A DNA stretch of 59,194 bases from Candidatus Endomicrobiellum porotermitis (GTDB lineage Bacteria > Elusimicrobiota > Endomicrobiia > Endomicrobiales > Endomicrobiaceae), in NCBI GenBank assembly GCA_031289055.1, contig JAITQE010000001.1:1-59194 (forward strand). The letters are read 5' to 3'. Below, piece by piece: positions 41,209-50,461 of this stretch. Made by a program: the position numbers and the translations under genes. Numbering within the stretch: the stretch's first letter is position 1; the number at the start of each line of letters is the position of its first letter. The notes beneath the pieces were generated by a model, which saw nothing but the letters and a program-made list of their open reading frames with translations, ran no database searches and was not told the origin of the DNA.

Positions 41209-42228
41209 ATGAAAGATATTCGGCAGATTATAAATGAAGCGTTGGAAAAGATAAAAAACGCCGATGTCGCGGCGCTTGAGAGCGTTAAGACGGAGTATCT
41301 CGGCAAAAACGGCGTTTTAACGCAAATTCTAAAGTCGCTGTCTTCGCGCTCGATTGAAGACAAAAAAAGAATCGGCTCGGAAGCAAATAACGCCAAAAGC
41401 GTTATAGAAGTTGAAATAGAAAGCAAAAAAGAAAATCTTAAAAAAGCTTTGCTTGACGAAAAAATGCGCGAGGAAAAGCTTGATTGCTCTAAAAGTTTTT
41501 ACTTTCCGTTTTCAAAGGGAAGTTTCCACCCGATAATACAAACGATGCGGGATATAAGCGTTGTTTTTAAATCTCTTGGCTTTGCAGTCGCCGAAGGTCC
41601 TGAAATAGAAACCGAGTGGTATAATTTTGAGGCTCTAAATATTCCAGAAAGCCATCCCGCTAGAGATGCGCAGGATACTTTTTATCTTGAAGGCGCGAAA
41701 GCGCTGCTTAGAACGCACACTTCTCCCGGTCAAATTCATGTTATGGAAAAACATAAGCCACCTATAAGAGTTATCGTTCCGGGTAAGGTTTACAGAAACG
41801 AGGCTTCCGACGCCACGCATTTTTCAACATTCCATCAGGTGGAAGGTTTGGCTGTAGATGAGAACGTGACATTTGCAGATTTAAAGGCCGTTGTGTCGGA
41901 TTTTATACGCAAATTTTTCCGATCCGATATAGGAATGCGTTTCAGACCCTCGCACTTTCAGTTTACCGAGCCTTCGGCGGAAGTTGATATGCAATGCGTT
42001 TTCTGCAAGGGAAAGGGATGCAGACTATGCAAATTTTCAGGCTGGATAGAAATTTTGGGTTGCGGCATGGTACACCCAAACGTTTTAAAGTCCGTTCGTT
42101 ACGACTGCGAAAAATATACTGGTTACGCTTTTGGACTCGGCGTGGAGAGAATAACCATGTTTAAGTACGGGATTGACGATATTCGTTTGTTCTACGAAAA
42201 TGATTTGAGATTTTTAAGACAGTTTTAA
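41209..42228 (+). CDS. pheS: phenylalanyl-tRNA synthetase alpha chain
   Basis: Catalytic subunit of the (alpha-beta)2 PheRS, 339 aa. After the N-terminal coiled coil come class II motifs: motif 2 YRNEASDATHFSTFHQVEG and motif 3 GLGVERITMFKYGI, with HTSPGQIHVM. ATG 41209 is preceded by AAGGAT; TTG 41203 is less likely. A CVFCKGKGCRLCKFSG insertion gives a four-Cys zinc-like loop seen in some PheS. pheT follows 10 bases later. No T-box leader is seen. Confidence 0.96.
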   Translation: MKDIRQIINEALEKIKNADVAALESVKTEYLGKNGVLTQILKSLSSRSIEDKKRIGSEANNAKSVIEVEIESKKENLKKALLDEKMREEKLDCSKSFYFPFSKGSFHPIIQTMRDISVVFKSLGFAVAEGPEIETEWYNFEALNIPESHPARDAQDTFYLEGAKALLRTHTSPGQIHVMEKHKPPIRVIVPGKVYRNEASDATHFSTFHQVEGLAVDENVTFADLKAVVSDFIRKFFRSDIGMRFRPSHFQFTEPSAEVDMQCVFCKGKGCRLCKFSGWIEILGCGMVHPNVLKSVRYDCEKYTGYAFGLGVERITMFKYGIDDIRLFYENDLRFLRQF

Positions 42229-42238
42229 GGAATTAAAC

Positions 42239-44605
42239 ATGAAAATATCATATAACTTGCTGAAAGAATTTGTTGATTTTGAATTAAGCCCCAAAGATGT
42301 CGCGTCAACGCTTACGTCTATTGGCATAGAAGCTTCTGTAGTTTCGCAAGGCTGCGGTTGGACTGACGTTGTAACGGTAAAGGTTTTAGACGTTCAAAAA
42401 CATCCCGGAGCTGACAAACTTTTTTTGTGCAGGGTAAGCGACGCAATTAGGGAATATTCAATAGTGTGCGGAGCAAAGAATATTGCTTCGAGACAGACTG
42501 TTCCTCTTGCAAAAATCGGAGCGGTTCTTCCGGGAAACTTTGAAATAAAGAAATCAAAGATAAAAGGCGTTGATTCTCAAGGCATGATTTGCTCGGAAAA
42601 AGAGCTTGGACTAAAAGAAGAATCCGAAGGCGTTTTTGTTCTTGACGAAAAAACGAAAATAGGGCTTCCTCTTGAAAACGTTCTGGAAGGCATGGACTCT
42701 GTTTTGGAAATAGAAATAACGACTAACAGAGGCGATTGTTTAAGCCACTTAGGCGTTGCTAGAGAAATCGGGGCTAAACTCCGTAAAGTTGTGTCTATCC
42801 CGCAAGTAAAAATTCTAAAAAAGCTTCCGCTATTAAACTGCGTTGAGATAAAATCTAATTTATGCAAACGATATATAGGAAGCGTTATTTCAGGCGTTAA
42901 AGTCGGAGCTTCGCCGAAATGGCTCGCGGACGTTTTGGCAAAGAGCGGAACAAGGTCAATAAATAATATAGTTGACATAACAAACTTCGTTATGATTGAA
43001 CTTGGACAGCCTTTGCATGCTTTTGACATAACTAAACTTTCTTCAAAAAAAATTATCGTAAGAGAAGCTAGCGACTTGGAAAAAATAACCGCTCTTGACG
43101 GTAGAGAATATAAGCTGGACTCTGGAATGCTTGTTATAGCCGATGAGCAAAAGCCTGTCGCTATAGCCGGAGTAATGGGCGGCGAGTTCTCAGGCGTTGA
43201 CGGCGATACCGAGACAATTTTTCTTGAAAGCGCCATTTTTGACGCCGCTTCAATAAGAAAAACTTCAAAGAAATTAAATCTTTCGTCAGACTCTTCTTAT
43301 AGGTTTGAGAGGGGTTTGGGTTGGGACATAGCCGAGCTTGCCTTATGGAGAGCGGCAAATCTTATAACTGAAATCGCTGGCGGCAAGCAAGAAGCTCTGG
43401 AAGACTTGCGCGCTATTAAGTACGAAAGGACAAAAGTAGCTTTAAGGGTTGAAAGAGTAAGCAAGATTTTGGGTTATACCGTTGAAGAAGATGAAATAGG
43501 CGGAATTTTAAGGTTTTTGGGTATAGATTTAGAGCCGAGAGGCGAGGTGATTTTATGCGCTATCCCTTCATGGCGTAACGATATAAAAATAGAAGTTGAT
43601 TTAATTGAAGAAATAGCGAGAATCAAAGGATACGACGGCATGCCTGCTTCAAAAACGCATACGGATTATGCCTATACGCTAAACAATTCATTTCTTTCGG
43701 CTATAATTGAAGAGTTTAGAGCTAGACTAAACGGTCTTGGTTTTAGCGAAGTTTTGAATTGCAGTTTTTTAGAAATTGCGGAGCTTGAAAAATTCGGATT
43801 AAAATATTACTACAAAATAGCAAACCCAATATCTAAGGAAAACGAAGTTTTAAGATCGTCCTTGCTTCCCGGGTTATTTAAAAATTTAACGCTTAACATA
43901 AGCCAAGGCGCCGAGACTGTAACGTTGTTTGAACATGGCAAAGTCTTTGCAGAATCTGGAGAAAGAAAGACTTTTGCCGCCGTAACGTATGGCAGAGTTT
44001 GGCGCGAGTGGTGGAAATGGGCTGAACAAAAAGTAAGCCCTAAATTTGATTTTTACTTTGGCGGCGGTATAATAAAAAATATTTTGCCGTCGGAAGAGTT
44101 CATGATAGCGGAGAACTTAACCCCTTCAAGTTATTTCCATACGGGAAAAACCGCATCCATTCTTTTTAGAGGCAAAGTTATGGGACAGTTTGGCATTGTA
44201 AAGCCTTCGCTTACAAGCGATATTAAAGACGAAGTTTTTTACTTTGAAATGGATTTGGAGACTGTTGAGAATATATGCGTCAAAAAAACGTCTTTCTATA
44301 AAGCGTACTCTAAATTCCCCTCGGTAAAAAGAGACGTTTCCGTAACTGCGGATAAGTCTTTACAGTTTGCAAAAATAGAAGAAGTTATAAAAAACGTCGT
44401 AAAATCCGGCGGCATCCTAAAGGAGTATTCGCTGTTTTCTGTATATGGCGACGAAACTAAATTAGGCGAAGGAAAAATCGGCTATTCTTTCAGATTGTCG
44501 TACAAAAATGACGAAAAAACGTTAAGCGATAAAGAAGTAAACGACAATGTTGAGGTTCTCTTAAATAAGTTGGACTCTGACTTGGGCGTTAAGTTGAGAC
44601 AATAG
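42239..44605 (+). CDS. pheT: phenylalanyl-tRNA synthetase beta chain
   Basis: A 788-aa beta subunit with the full bacterial domain order: tRNA-binding EMAP-like domain (about 40-150, HPGADKLFLCRV), B3/B4 editing domain (GVMGGEFSGVD), B5, the catalytic-like core, and a C-terminal anticodon-binding FDX-ACB domain (SKFPSVKRDVSV). All parts are intact and in one frame. GGAATTAAAC precedes the ATG. Confidence 0.95.
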   Translation: MKISYNLLKEFVDFELSPKDVASTLTSIGIEASVVSQGCGWTDVVTVKVLDVQKHPGADKLFLCRVSDAIREYSIVCGAKNIASRQTVPLAKIGAVLPGNFEIKKSKIKGVDSQGMICSEKELGLKEESEGVFVLDEKTKIGLPLENVLEGMDSVLEIEITTNRGDCLSHLGVAREIGAKLRKVVSIPQVKILKKLPLLNCVEIKSNLCKRYIGSVISGVKVGASPKWLADVLAKSGTRSINNIVDITNFVMIELGQPLHAFDITKLSSKKIIVREASDLEKITALDGREYKLDSGMLVIADEQKPVAIAGVMGGEFSGVDGDTETIFLESAIFDAASIRKTSKKLNLSSDSSYRFERGLGWDIAELALWRAANLITEIAGGKQEALEDLRAIKYERTKVALRVERVSKILGYTVEEDEIGGILRFLGIDLEPRGEVILCAIPSWRNDIKIEVDLIEEIARIKGYDGMPASKTHTDYAYTLNNSFLSAIIEEFRARLNGLGFSEVLNCSFLEIAELEKFGLKYYYKIANPISKENEVLRSSLLPGLFKNLTLNISQGAETVTLFEHGKVFAESGERKTFAAVTYGRVWREWWKWAEQKVSPKFDFYFGGGIIKNILPSEEFMIAENLTPSSYFHTGKTASILFRGKVMGQFGIVKPSLTSDIKDEVFYFEMDLETVENICVKKTSFYKAYSKFPSVKRDVSVTADKSLQFAKIEEVIKNVVKSGGILKEYSLFSVYGDETKLGEGKIGYSFRLSYKNDEKTLSDKEVNDNVEVLLNKLDSDLGVKLRQ

Positions 44606-44611
44606 CGCTTT

Positions 44612-46108
44612 ATGATAATAAAAAAAGACAAAGATATAATTCAAAATTATTTTGAAGACAATTCGGGCGTTAGAGGTTCTAACGCCGATTTTGTTGCTAT
44701 AGCGGAAAAAGAAGAAGACATATCCGTTTTTCTAAAAGAGACGTCGGCTAAAAAAGCGCCCGTAACGGTTGCGGGCGCGTTAACCGCAAACACGGCTTCG
44801 GGACTCGCTTTTGGCGGAGTCGTTTTATCTTTGGAAAAATTAGATAGAATAGGCGAAATAAAAAGAATTGACGAGAATAACGCTTTGATTACAGCGCAAG
44901 CTGGAGCGAGAGTTAACGATATAAAATCAAAAGCTAGCGACGAAGGGTGGCTGTACCCTCCGGACCCTACGGAAAAAAATGCGTTTATCGGAGGCAACAT
45001 CGCGACAAACGCGTCTGGAGGCAGAGGATTTAAATTTGGAGGCACAAGAGATTATGTTAAAGCTCTAAAAGTTGCGTTTGCAGACGGTTCTATTGCGTTT
45101 ATTGAGCGCGGAAAGTATTTTGCAGATAAAAATGGAAAGATAGCTTTTGATACTAACAGAGGCAAAAAAGAAATAACTCTTCCGAAGTATATTCTTCCAA
45201 ATATCAAAAACGCTGCGGGCTATTATAACTATCCCGAAGCGGACCTTATAGACGTTCTTATAGGTTCTGAAGGCACGCTTTGCGTTTTTATTGAAGCCGC
45301 GTTAAAACTTATTCCTCATTTTAAAGAAGTTTTTGGAGGCATAATATTTTTTGACGATAAAAATAAAGCCTATCGGTTTGTCAGAAATATAAAAGACATA
45401 TCTACAAAAACAAAAACGGAAAATTTGAAAAATTCAATTAGCGTCATGTCTTTGGAGTATTTTGATAAAAACGCGCTGCTTTTAATAAAAGACGACTATC
45501 CCGTTATGCCTGCAAACGCAGAAGCGGGCGTTATGTTTGAACAAGATATTTATGAAGATAATTCTGATATCTTGATAGAACAATGGATAAAAGAAATTAA
45601 AATCTGCGGCGTAAAGTTGGAGAAAGTTTGGTTTGCTTCAAATCTTTCCGAGTTTGAAAAATTTAGAGTGTTTAGGCATAGAATTCCCGAGAAAGTGAAT
45701 GAAATCGTTAAAAAGAATAAAGTTCCGAAAGTAGGCACGGACTTTGCCGTGCCAGATGGCAAACTTTTCGAAATAATTGATTTTTGCGAACGAGAATTTA
45801 AAAAAGCCGGCGTTTTTAATTTAACATTTGGACATATTGGCGAGAATCATCTGCATGCAAATATAATTGCCGCAAATGAACGGGAATATGGCGAATGTAG
45901 ACAAATGTATGTCCGCATTGCTCAGAAAGTCGTTGAACTTGGCGGTACGGTGTCTGCCGAACACGGCATAGGGAAGTTAAGACATGTTTTTTTGAAAAAA
46001 ATGATAGGAGAAGAAGGTTTTAAAGAGCTGGCTAAATTCAAAAAAAGCCTTGATGTGAATGGAATTCTTGGCGTTGATAATATATTCCCTAGGCGGTATC
46101 TAATTTAA
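44612..46108 (+). CDS. FAD-linked oxidase, GlcD/D-lactate dehydrogenase family
   Basis: A 498-aa flavoprotein. The FAD-binding PCMH domain (about 38-240) has VAGALTANTASG, PPDPTEKNAFIGGNIATNASGGRGFKFGGTRDYV and IGSEGTLCVF. The C-terminal FAD-oxidase domain ends with FGHIGENHLHANI and SAEHGIGKLR, where the His residues bind substrate or metal. The substrate is a 2-hydroxy acid such as D-lactate or glycolate, by family. No Fe-S (GlcF-like) partner is encoded here. There is no clear ribosome site before the ATG, so it may be translated by coupling from pheT. A strong terminator follows. Confidence 0.85.
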   Translation: MIIKKDKDIIQNYFEDNSGVRGSNADFVAIAEKEEDISVFLKETSAKKAPVTVAGALTANTASGLAFGGVVLSLEKLDRIGEIKRIDENNALITAQAGARVNDIKSKASDEGWLYPPDPTEKNAFIGGNIATNASGGRGFKFGGTRDYVKALKVAFADGSIAFIERGKYFADKNGKIAFDTNRGKKEITLPKYILPNIKNAAGYYNYPEADLIDVLIGSEGTLCVFIEAALKLIPHFKEVFGGIIFFDDKNKAYRFVRNIKDISTKTKTENLKNSISVMSLEYFDKNALLLIKDDYPVMPANAEAGVMFEQDIYEDNSDILIEQWIKEIKICGVKLEKVWFASNLSEFEKFRVFRHRIPEKVNEIVKKNKVPKVGTDFAVPDGKLFEIIDFCEREFKKAGVFNLTFGHIGENHLHANIIAANEREYGECRQMYVRIAQKVVELGGTVSAEHGIGKLRHVFLKKMIGEEGFKELAKFKKSLDVNGILGVDNIFPRRYLI

Positions 46109-46167
46109 AGAAGAGTTTTCTGTCGTAAAAAATTGACGTTTTTGGCTAAAAACCCCAGAATTCCCAA

Positions 46168-46193
46168 AAAAAGCTCCCCTTTTGGAGCTTTTT
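46168..46193 (+). terminator. strong intrinsic terminator
   Basis: Perfect 10-bp stem AAAAAGCTCC/GGAGCTTTTT with a six-base loop, ending the pheS-pheT-FAD oxidase unit about 60 bases after the last stop. Being symmetrical it can act in both directions. Confidence 0.9.
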
Positions 46194-46251
46194 CAATTAA
46201 AAACTTATCGTTTCTTATCAAATCTATAAAATCAGGCGATAGCTTAGGAAA

Positions 46252-46280
46252 TTGAAATGCGTTTTTAATATGAGTATAAT
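46252..46280 (+). promoter_or_regulatory. promoter of the moxR-bat operon
   Basis: TTGAAA (46252-46257), 17-base spacer, TATAAT (46275-46280), about 84 bases before moxR. Confidence 0.75.
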
Positions 46281-46363
46281 TATAGACAACGTTTGTTTCA
46301 AGGCGTCTGTTTTTTATCTCTCAAGACGCAACCCGTCGTATTATTTTGTCGCGGAGGTTTTAA

Positions 46364-47350
46364 ATGCCGATTGACATTGATTCTCTTAACAAACAAATCG
46401 CGCAAGAAAGCGTTTTTGTTTCAAAACTTTTAAATGAAATTTCAACTGTTCTCGTGGGGCAGAAATATGTTCTTGAAAGAATGATAATAGGGCTTCTTTC
46501 AGACGGACATATTCTTCTTGAAGGTCTTCCTGGTCTAGCAAAAACTCTTGCTGTAAAAAGTTTAGCGTCAACCATAAAAGCCGACTATAAGAGAATACAG
46601 TTTACCCCAGATTTGCTTCCAGCCGACGTTGTCGGCACGTTAATCTACAATCCTCAAAGCGGCAGTTTTGCCGTAAAAAAAGGTCCTGTTTTTACAAATA
46701 TAGCGTTGGCTGACGAAATTAACCGCGCGCCCGCTAAAGTTCAAAGCGCTTTACTTGAAGCTATGCAGGAAAAACAGGTTACAATCGGCGATGCCACATA
46801 CGAGCTTCCCAAACCGTTTTTGGTTATGGCTACGCAAAACCCTATAGAACAGGAAGGGACATACCCTCTTCCAGAGGCTCAGGTTGACAGGTTTATGCTT
46901 AAGCTTAAAGTTTCTTATCCAAGCAAATCTGAAGAGAAGATTATATTAGAAAGAATGACGCGCGCCGCGCCCAAAATAAATTCCGTTATAACTTTGGAAG
47001 ACGTTAAAAGAGCAAAAGATTTAGCAGAACAGATTTATGTCGACGATAAAGTTAAAAATTATATAGTGGATATAGTTTTTGCTTCAAGAAATCCTGACGA
47101 GTGCGGACTAAAAGATTTAAAAAGCATGATTTCTTACGGCGCTTCGCCAAGAGCTACAATAAATTTGACTCTTGCCGCTAAGGCTTATGCTTTTCTGCAG
47201 GGCAGAGGGTATGTTATACCTGAAGATATAAAAACGATAGGGCATGATGTTTTAAGACACAGGATACTTGTAACTTACGAAGCGGAAGCAGATTCCGTCT
47301 CTTCTGACGATATAATAGACAAAATTTTTGGCGGCGTTGAAGTTCCGTAG
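46364..47350 (+). CDS. MoxR-family AAA ATPase
   Basis: A 328-aa AAA+ chaperone-like ATPase. Walker A is GLPGLAKT near residue 54, Walker B region VFTNIALADEINRAPAKVQ, then sensor-1 ATQNP and the PLPEAQVDRFMLK motif. MoxR proteins work with von Willebrand A proteins in complex maturation, and the bat genes behind it are such partners. GCGGAGG precedes the ATG. Confidence 0.93.
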   Translation: MPIDIDSLNKQIAQESVFVSKLLNEISTVLVGQKYVLERMIIGLLSDGHILLEGLPGLAKTLAVKSLASTIKADYKRIQFTPDLLPADVVGTLIYNPQSGSFAVKKGPVFTNIALADEINRAPAKVQSALLEAMQEKQVTIGDATYELPKPFLVMATQNPIEQEGTYPLPEAQVDRFMLKLKVSYPSKSEEKIILERMTRAAPKINSVITLEDVKRAKDLAEQIYVDDKVKNYIVDIVFASRNPDECGLKDLKSMISYGASPRATINLTLAAKAYAFLQGRGYVIPEDIKTIGHDVLRHRILVTYEAEADSVSSDDIIDKIFGGVEVP

Positions 47351-47425
47351 AAAAATGTAGAAAATTATAATAGGCGTCCTCCGGCGCGCTGTTTTAAAAA
47401 TTTGATCTATAGGATACCCGTACAT

Positions 47426-48307
47426 ATGTTGGACAAAGACATATTAAAAAAACAAATACGGCGACTTGAAATAAGGTCAAACAAACTTGTCAACGAGATT
47501 TTTGCCGGACAATATCAGAGCGTTTTTAAAGGTCAGGGAATAGAATTTTCCGAAGTTAGGGAATACCAAATCGGCGATGATTTTAGGAGCATTGACCGAA
47601 ATGTTACCGCAAGGCACGGAAAACCTTTTATAAAACTATTTGCCGAAGAAAGAGAATTAACGGTAATATTCCTTATAGATGTTTCTGCTTCGCAGAATTT
47701 TGGAAGTTCTGATAAATTAAAATCTGAAGTCGTTGCCGAAGCGTCTGCGCTTCTTGCGTTTTCTTCTTTAAAAAATAACGATAGAATAGGCATGCTTTCT
47801 TTCACTGATAAAGTAGAAAAGATTATTAAGCCTCGCAAAGGCAAAAATAATGTTTTAAGAATTATAAACGAAATATTAAGTTCAAATCCTAAAGGCGTTA
47901 AAACTTCAATTTCAACGGCTTTAAGAGCGATAAATGAAATATGGGCTAGAAGGGCTATTGTTTTTTTAATCTCGGACTTTCAAGATGGGAATTATGAAAA
48001 GGATTTAGCGGTAACGGCAAAAAGGCATGATTTGATTTGTATAAGAATAGAAGATAAAAGAGAAGTTGATTTTCCAAAAATAGGTCTTATTGAAATGAAA
48101 GATCCGGAAACAAATGAGACAATAATAGCTGACGCTTCGTCTTTAGCGGAGGACTTCAAACGAAAGGCTTTAGATTTTAAAGATAGCGCTGATAAAATAT
48201 TTAAAAAAGCCGAAGTAGGAGTAATAAATTTAAACGGCAAGGATTCCTATGTAAAGCCTATTATAAAATTTTTTAAAGGAAGAGAAATAAAAGCGGGTTT
48301 GAAATAA
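47426..48307 (+). CDS. DUF58 protein
   Basis: A 293-aa protein with the DUF58 signature (GIEFSEVREYQIGDDFRSIDRN) followed by a von Willebrand A-like fold with a DVSASQNFG metal site. It is the constant companion of MoxR. I start at ATG 47426, not the upstream TTG 47402, because AGGAT at 47411 is spaced acceptably and family members start near there. The next gene starts right after the stop. Confidence 0.9.
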   Translation: MLDKDILKKQIRRLEIRSNKLVNEIFAGQYQSVFKGQGIEFSEVREYQIGDDFRSIDRNVTARHGKPFIKLFAEERELTVIFLIDVSASQNFGSSDKLKSEVVAEASALLAFSSLKNNDRIGMLSFTDKVEKIIKPRKGKNNVLRIINEILSSNPKGVKTSISTALRAINEIWARRAIVFLISDFQDGNYEKDLAVTAKRHDLICIRIEDKREVDFPKIGLIEMKDPETNETIIADASSLAEDFKRKALDFKDSADKIFKKAEVGVINLNGKDSYVKPIIKFFKGREIKAGLK

Positions 48308-49189
48308 ATGCCGAAAATTAAAATTTTTATATTTTGCGTCTCGCTTATTATAAATTGCCGTATGTTTTTGCGTGCGCAAGAAGTTGTAACGGTCTCGTTA
48401 GACAAGGACAAAGCTTATATCGGCGATACGGTTGAACTTGTCGTGAAAGTTGAACTTCCAAAAAACGCTAGAATATCCGCGACTCAAAATTTTAAATTAG
48501 AAGATTTTGAAATTTTGGGGATTGATATTAAACATTTGTCCGCAGATAATAATAGTTATGAATTGAAATTTGATATTTCTGCATATAAAACTGGACGTTT
48601 GACAGTAAACCCTTTGACTGTGTTTTACATAAATCCTGACGGAACGAATAATTTGTTTTTTACTCCCGAAAAAGGCATTGAGATACAAAGTCTTATAACA
48701 GACTCTAAAAATGCAAATATAAAGGACATAAAGGGTTTAAAAAAATTAAGAATAAAATCTTTCTTTATTTTTGCGATTGTTATTGCGGCGGCTCTTATTG
48801 TAATGTTGGCGATATATATCGTAAAAAATATTAGAGAAGAAAGTAAAAAATCAAAAATTGCCGTTCTTGATGAAAGAACAGCGGTTTTAAACAATTTAGA
48901 CGACTTATATCAAAACAGAACAAACCTAACTATAAGAAACTTTTACTACAAAATGTCTGAGATTTTGAGAACGTATATTTCCAAACGATACAAATTTGAC
49001 GCTATGGAAATGACTACGTCGGAATTTTTTGAAAAAGCCAAGGAGTTTTTGCCTGCGGAAATCAACGTAAATGAATTTAAGAGCTATTTAAGAGTTTTTA
49101 ACCTCGCGAGATATTCCGATTTTACGCCGAACGAAAAAGAAATAGAAGATAATTATGTTTTTACGAGAAAACTTCTGGAGTTAATATGA
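48308..49189 (+). CDS. exported membrane protein of the bat locus, BatD-like N-terminus
   Basis: A 293-aa protein with a signal peptide (FIFCVSLIINCRMFLRA), a periplasmic beta domain (about 24-140) similar in style to one BatD repeat (VSLDKDKAYIGDTVELVVKV), one membrane helix (about 154-176) and a cytoplasmic helical tail (FYYKMSEILRTYISKRYKFDAMEMTTSEFFEKAK) like the DUF4381 group. It occupies the slot between DUF58 and batA where such proteins usually lie. No function is proven. It overlaps batA by ATGA. Confidence 0.7.
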   Translation: MPKIKIFIFCVSLIINCRMFLRAQEVVTVSLDKDKAYIGDTVELVVKVELPKNARISATQNFKLEDFEILGIDIKHLSADNNSYELKFDISAYKTGRLTVNPLTVFYINPDGTNNLFFTPEKGIEIQSLITDSKNANIKDIKGLKKLRIKSFFIFAIVIAAALIVMLAIYIVKNIREESKKSKIAVLDERTAVLNNLDDLYQNRTNLTIRNFYYKMSEILRTYISKRYKFDAMEMTTSEFFEKAKEFLPAEINVNEFKSYLRVFNLARYSDFTPNEKEIEDNYVFTRKLLELI

Positions 49190-50187
49190 GGTTTGCGAGT
49201 CCGGGATACATTTTTATATTTTTTGCCGTTTTGATCGCTGCGTTTTTATATATAAATTTTTGGGATAAAAAATTTTTCAATGCTATTGTAATCTTTTCGC
49301 AAGCGAAATTGCTGAAAGCAAACGGGTTGCGTTTAAAAGAAAAACTTTTTAAACTTTTAAATATTTTAAAGTACGTTGCCGTAATTTTGGCGATTGTCGC
49401 TTTTGCAAGACCTCAAAAAGGAACTGTCTACGAGCGGTCAAACGATCGAGGCATAGACATAATAATGGCGTTGGACGCTTCAACAAGTATGCGGTCTTTG
49501 GATTTTAGACCGTTAAACAGAATGGAAGCGGCAAAAAAGGTTACGCAAGATTTTATAAAAGAAAGAAAGTACGACAGAATCGGACTTATTGTTTTTGCGG
49601 GGCTTGCTTTCACGCAATGTCCTCTGACGACTGACAAGGACTCTCTTGTTGAATTTATAAATAATATACAGATCGGCGAGACTGGAATAGACGGCACTGC
49701 TATAGGCTCTGCAATAATGACTTCGGTTAACAGACTAAAAGACAGCGAAGCTAAAAGCAAAATTATAATTCTTGTAACGGACGGCAATAATAATACTGGA
49801 GAAATTGACCCGATAACAGCTTCTCAAATAGCTGGAGAATACAATATAAAAATATACGCAATAGGCGTTGGCAGTCCGGAAGGGGCGATTTATGAAGTTG
49901 ACGATCCGTTTTTTGGAAAACGGGAAGTCAGAGTCGCTCAAGAGGCTATCAACGAAAATATATTGATGGAAATCGCTAAAAATACAGGCGGAGCGTATTT
50001 TAGAGCGCAAGATACAAAATCTTTTGAAAATATTATGAAACGAATAGATAAGTTGGAAAAGTATGACATTGAAGTTACGCAATTTACAAACTATGACGAG
50101 CTTTACAAATACTTCTTGATACCGGCTTTTATTTTATTGTTGCTTATAATAATTTTGGAAAACACTTATTTAAGGAAACTTCCATAG
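49186..50187 (+). CDS. batA: BatA, von Willebrand A membrane protein
   Basis: A 333-aa protein with an N-terminal membrane helix pair, a periplasmic VWA domain holding the metal (MIDAS) motif DASTSMRSLDF, TDKDS and VTDGNNNTGE, and a C-terminal helix (about 306-325). BatA/BatB pairs are linked to stress tolerance and envelope integrity. It is intact. The following 274 bases to batB contain repeat-like sequence and no gene. Confidence 0.9.
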   Translation: MRFASPGYIFIFFAVLIAAFLYINFWDKKFFNAIVIFSQAKLLKANGLRLKEKLFKLLNILKYVAVILAIVAFARPQKGTVYERSNDRGIDIIMALDASTSMRSLDFRPLNRMEAAKKVTQDFIKERKYDRIGLIVFAGLAFTQCPLTTDKDSLVEFINNIQIGETGIDGTAIGSAIMTSVNRLKDSEAKSKIIILVTDGNNNTGEIDPITASQIAGEYNIKIYAIGVGSPEGAIYEVDDPFFGKREVRVAQEAINENILMEIAKNTGGAYFRAQDTKSFENIMKRIDKLEKYDIEVTQFTNYDELYKYFLIPAFILLLLIIILENTYLRKLP

Positions 50188-50461
50188 AATATGGTCGGAC
50201 GTATGCAAACGAGTGCTAGTAAATCGTATCATTGAGCGGGGATGGGGAGCAAAGCAAGCGACAAGAGAAACCCCGGCTTTCGTTACAATGACGATAATAA
50301 TCTGAAACGAATCTCATAGTTGCAATGATGAAAATAGTCGTTAGCAAGAGCGTAAATGCTCAAAGTCGTGCAATCCAGTCGTCAAGTTTTGTCGTCGTGC
50401 TGAACTTGATTTGGCGGCTCGGACGATAGATTGCGGGCAAATCCCGCGTAGGGTTACAAAA
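50188..50461. repeat. intergenic repeat-like block inside the bat operon
   Basis: No open frame of note. The sequence has pieces that resemble widespread bacterial extragenic repeats: CGGCTTTCGTTACAATGACG near 50275-50294, AATCTCATAGTTGCAATGATG near 50310-50330 and TCGTCGTGCTGAACTTGATT near 50392-50411. GGGG/CCCC runs near 50238-50277 could pair. I infer a decayed repeat cluster separating batA and batB. Confidence 0.35.
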
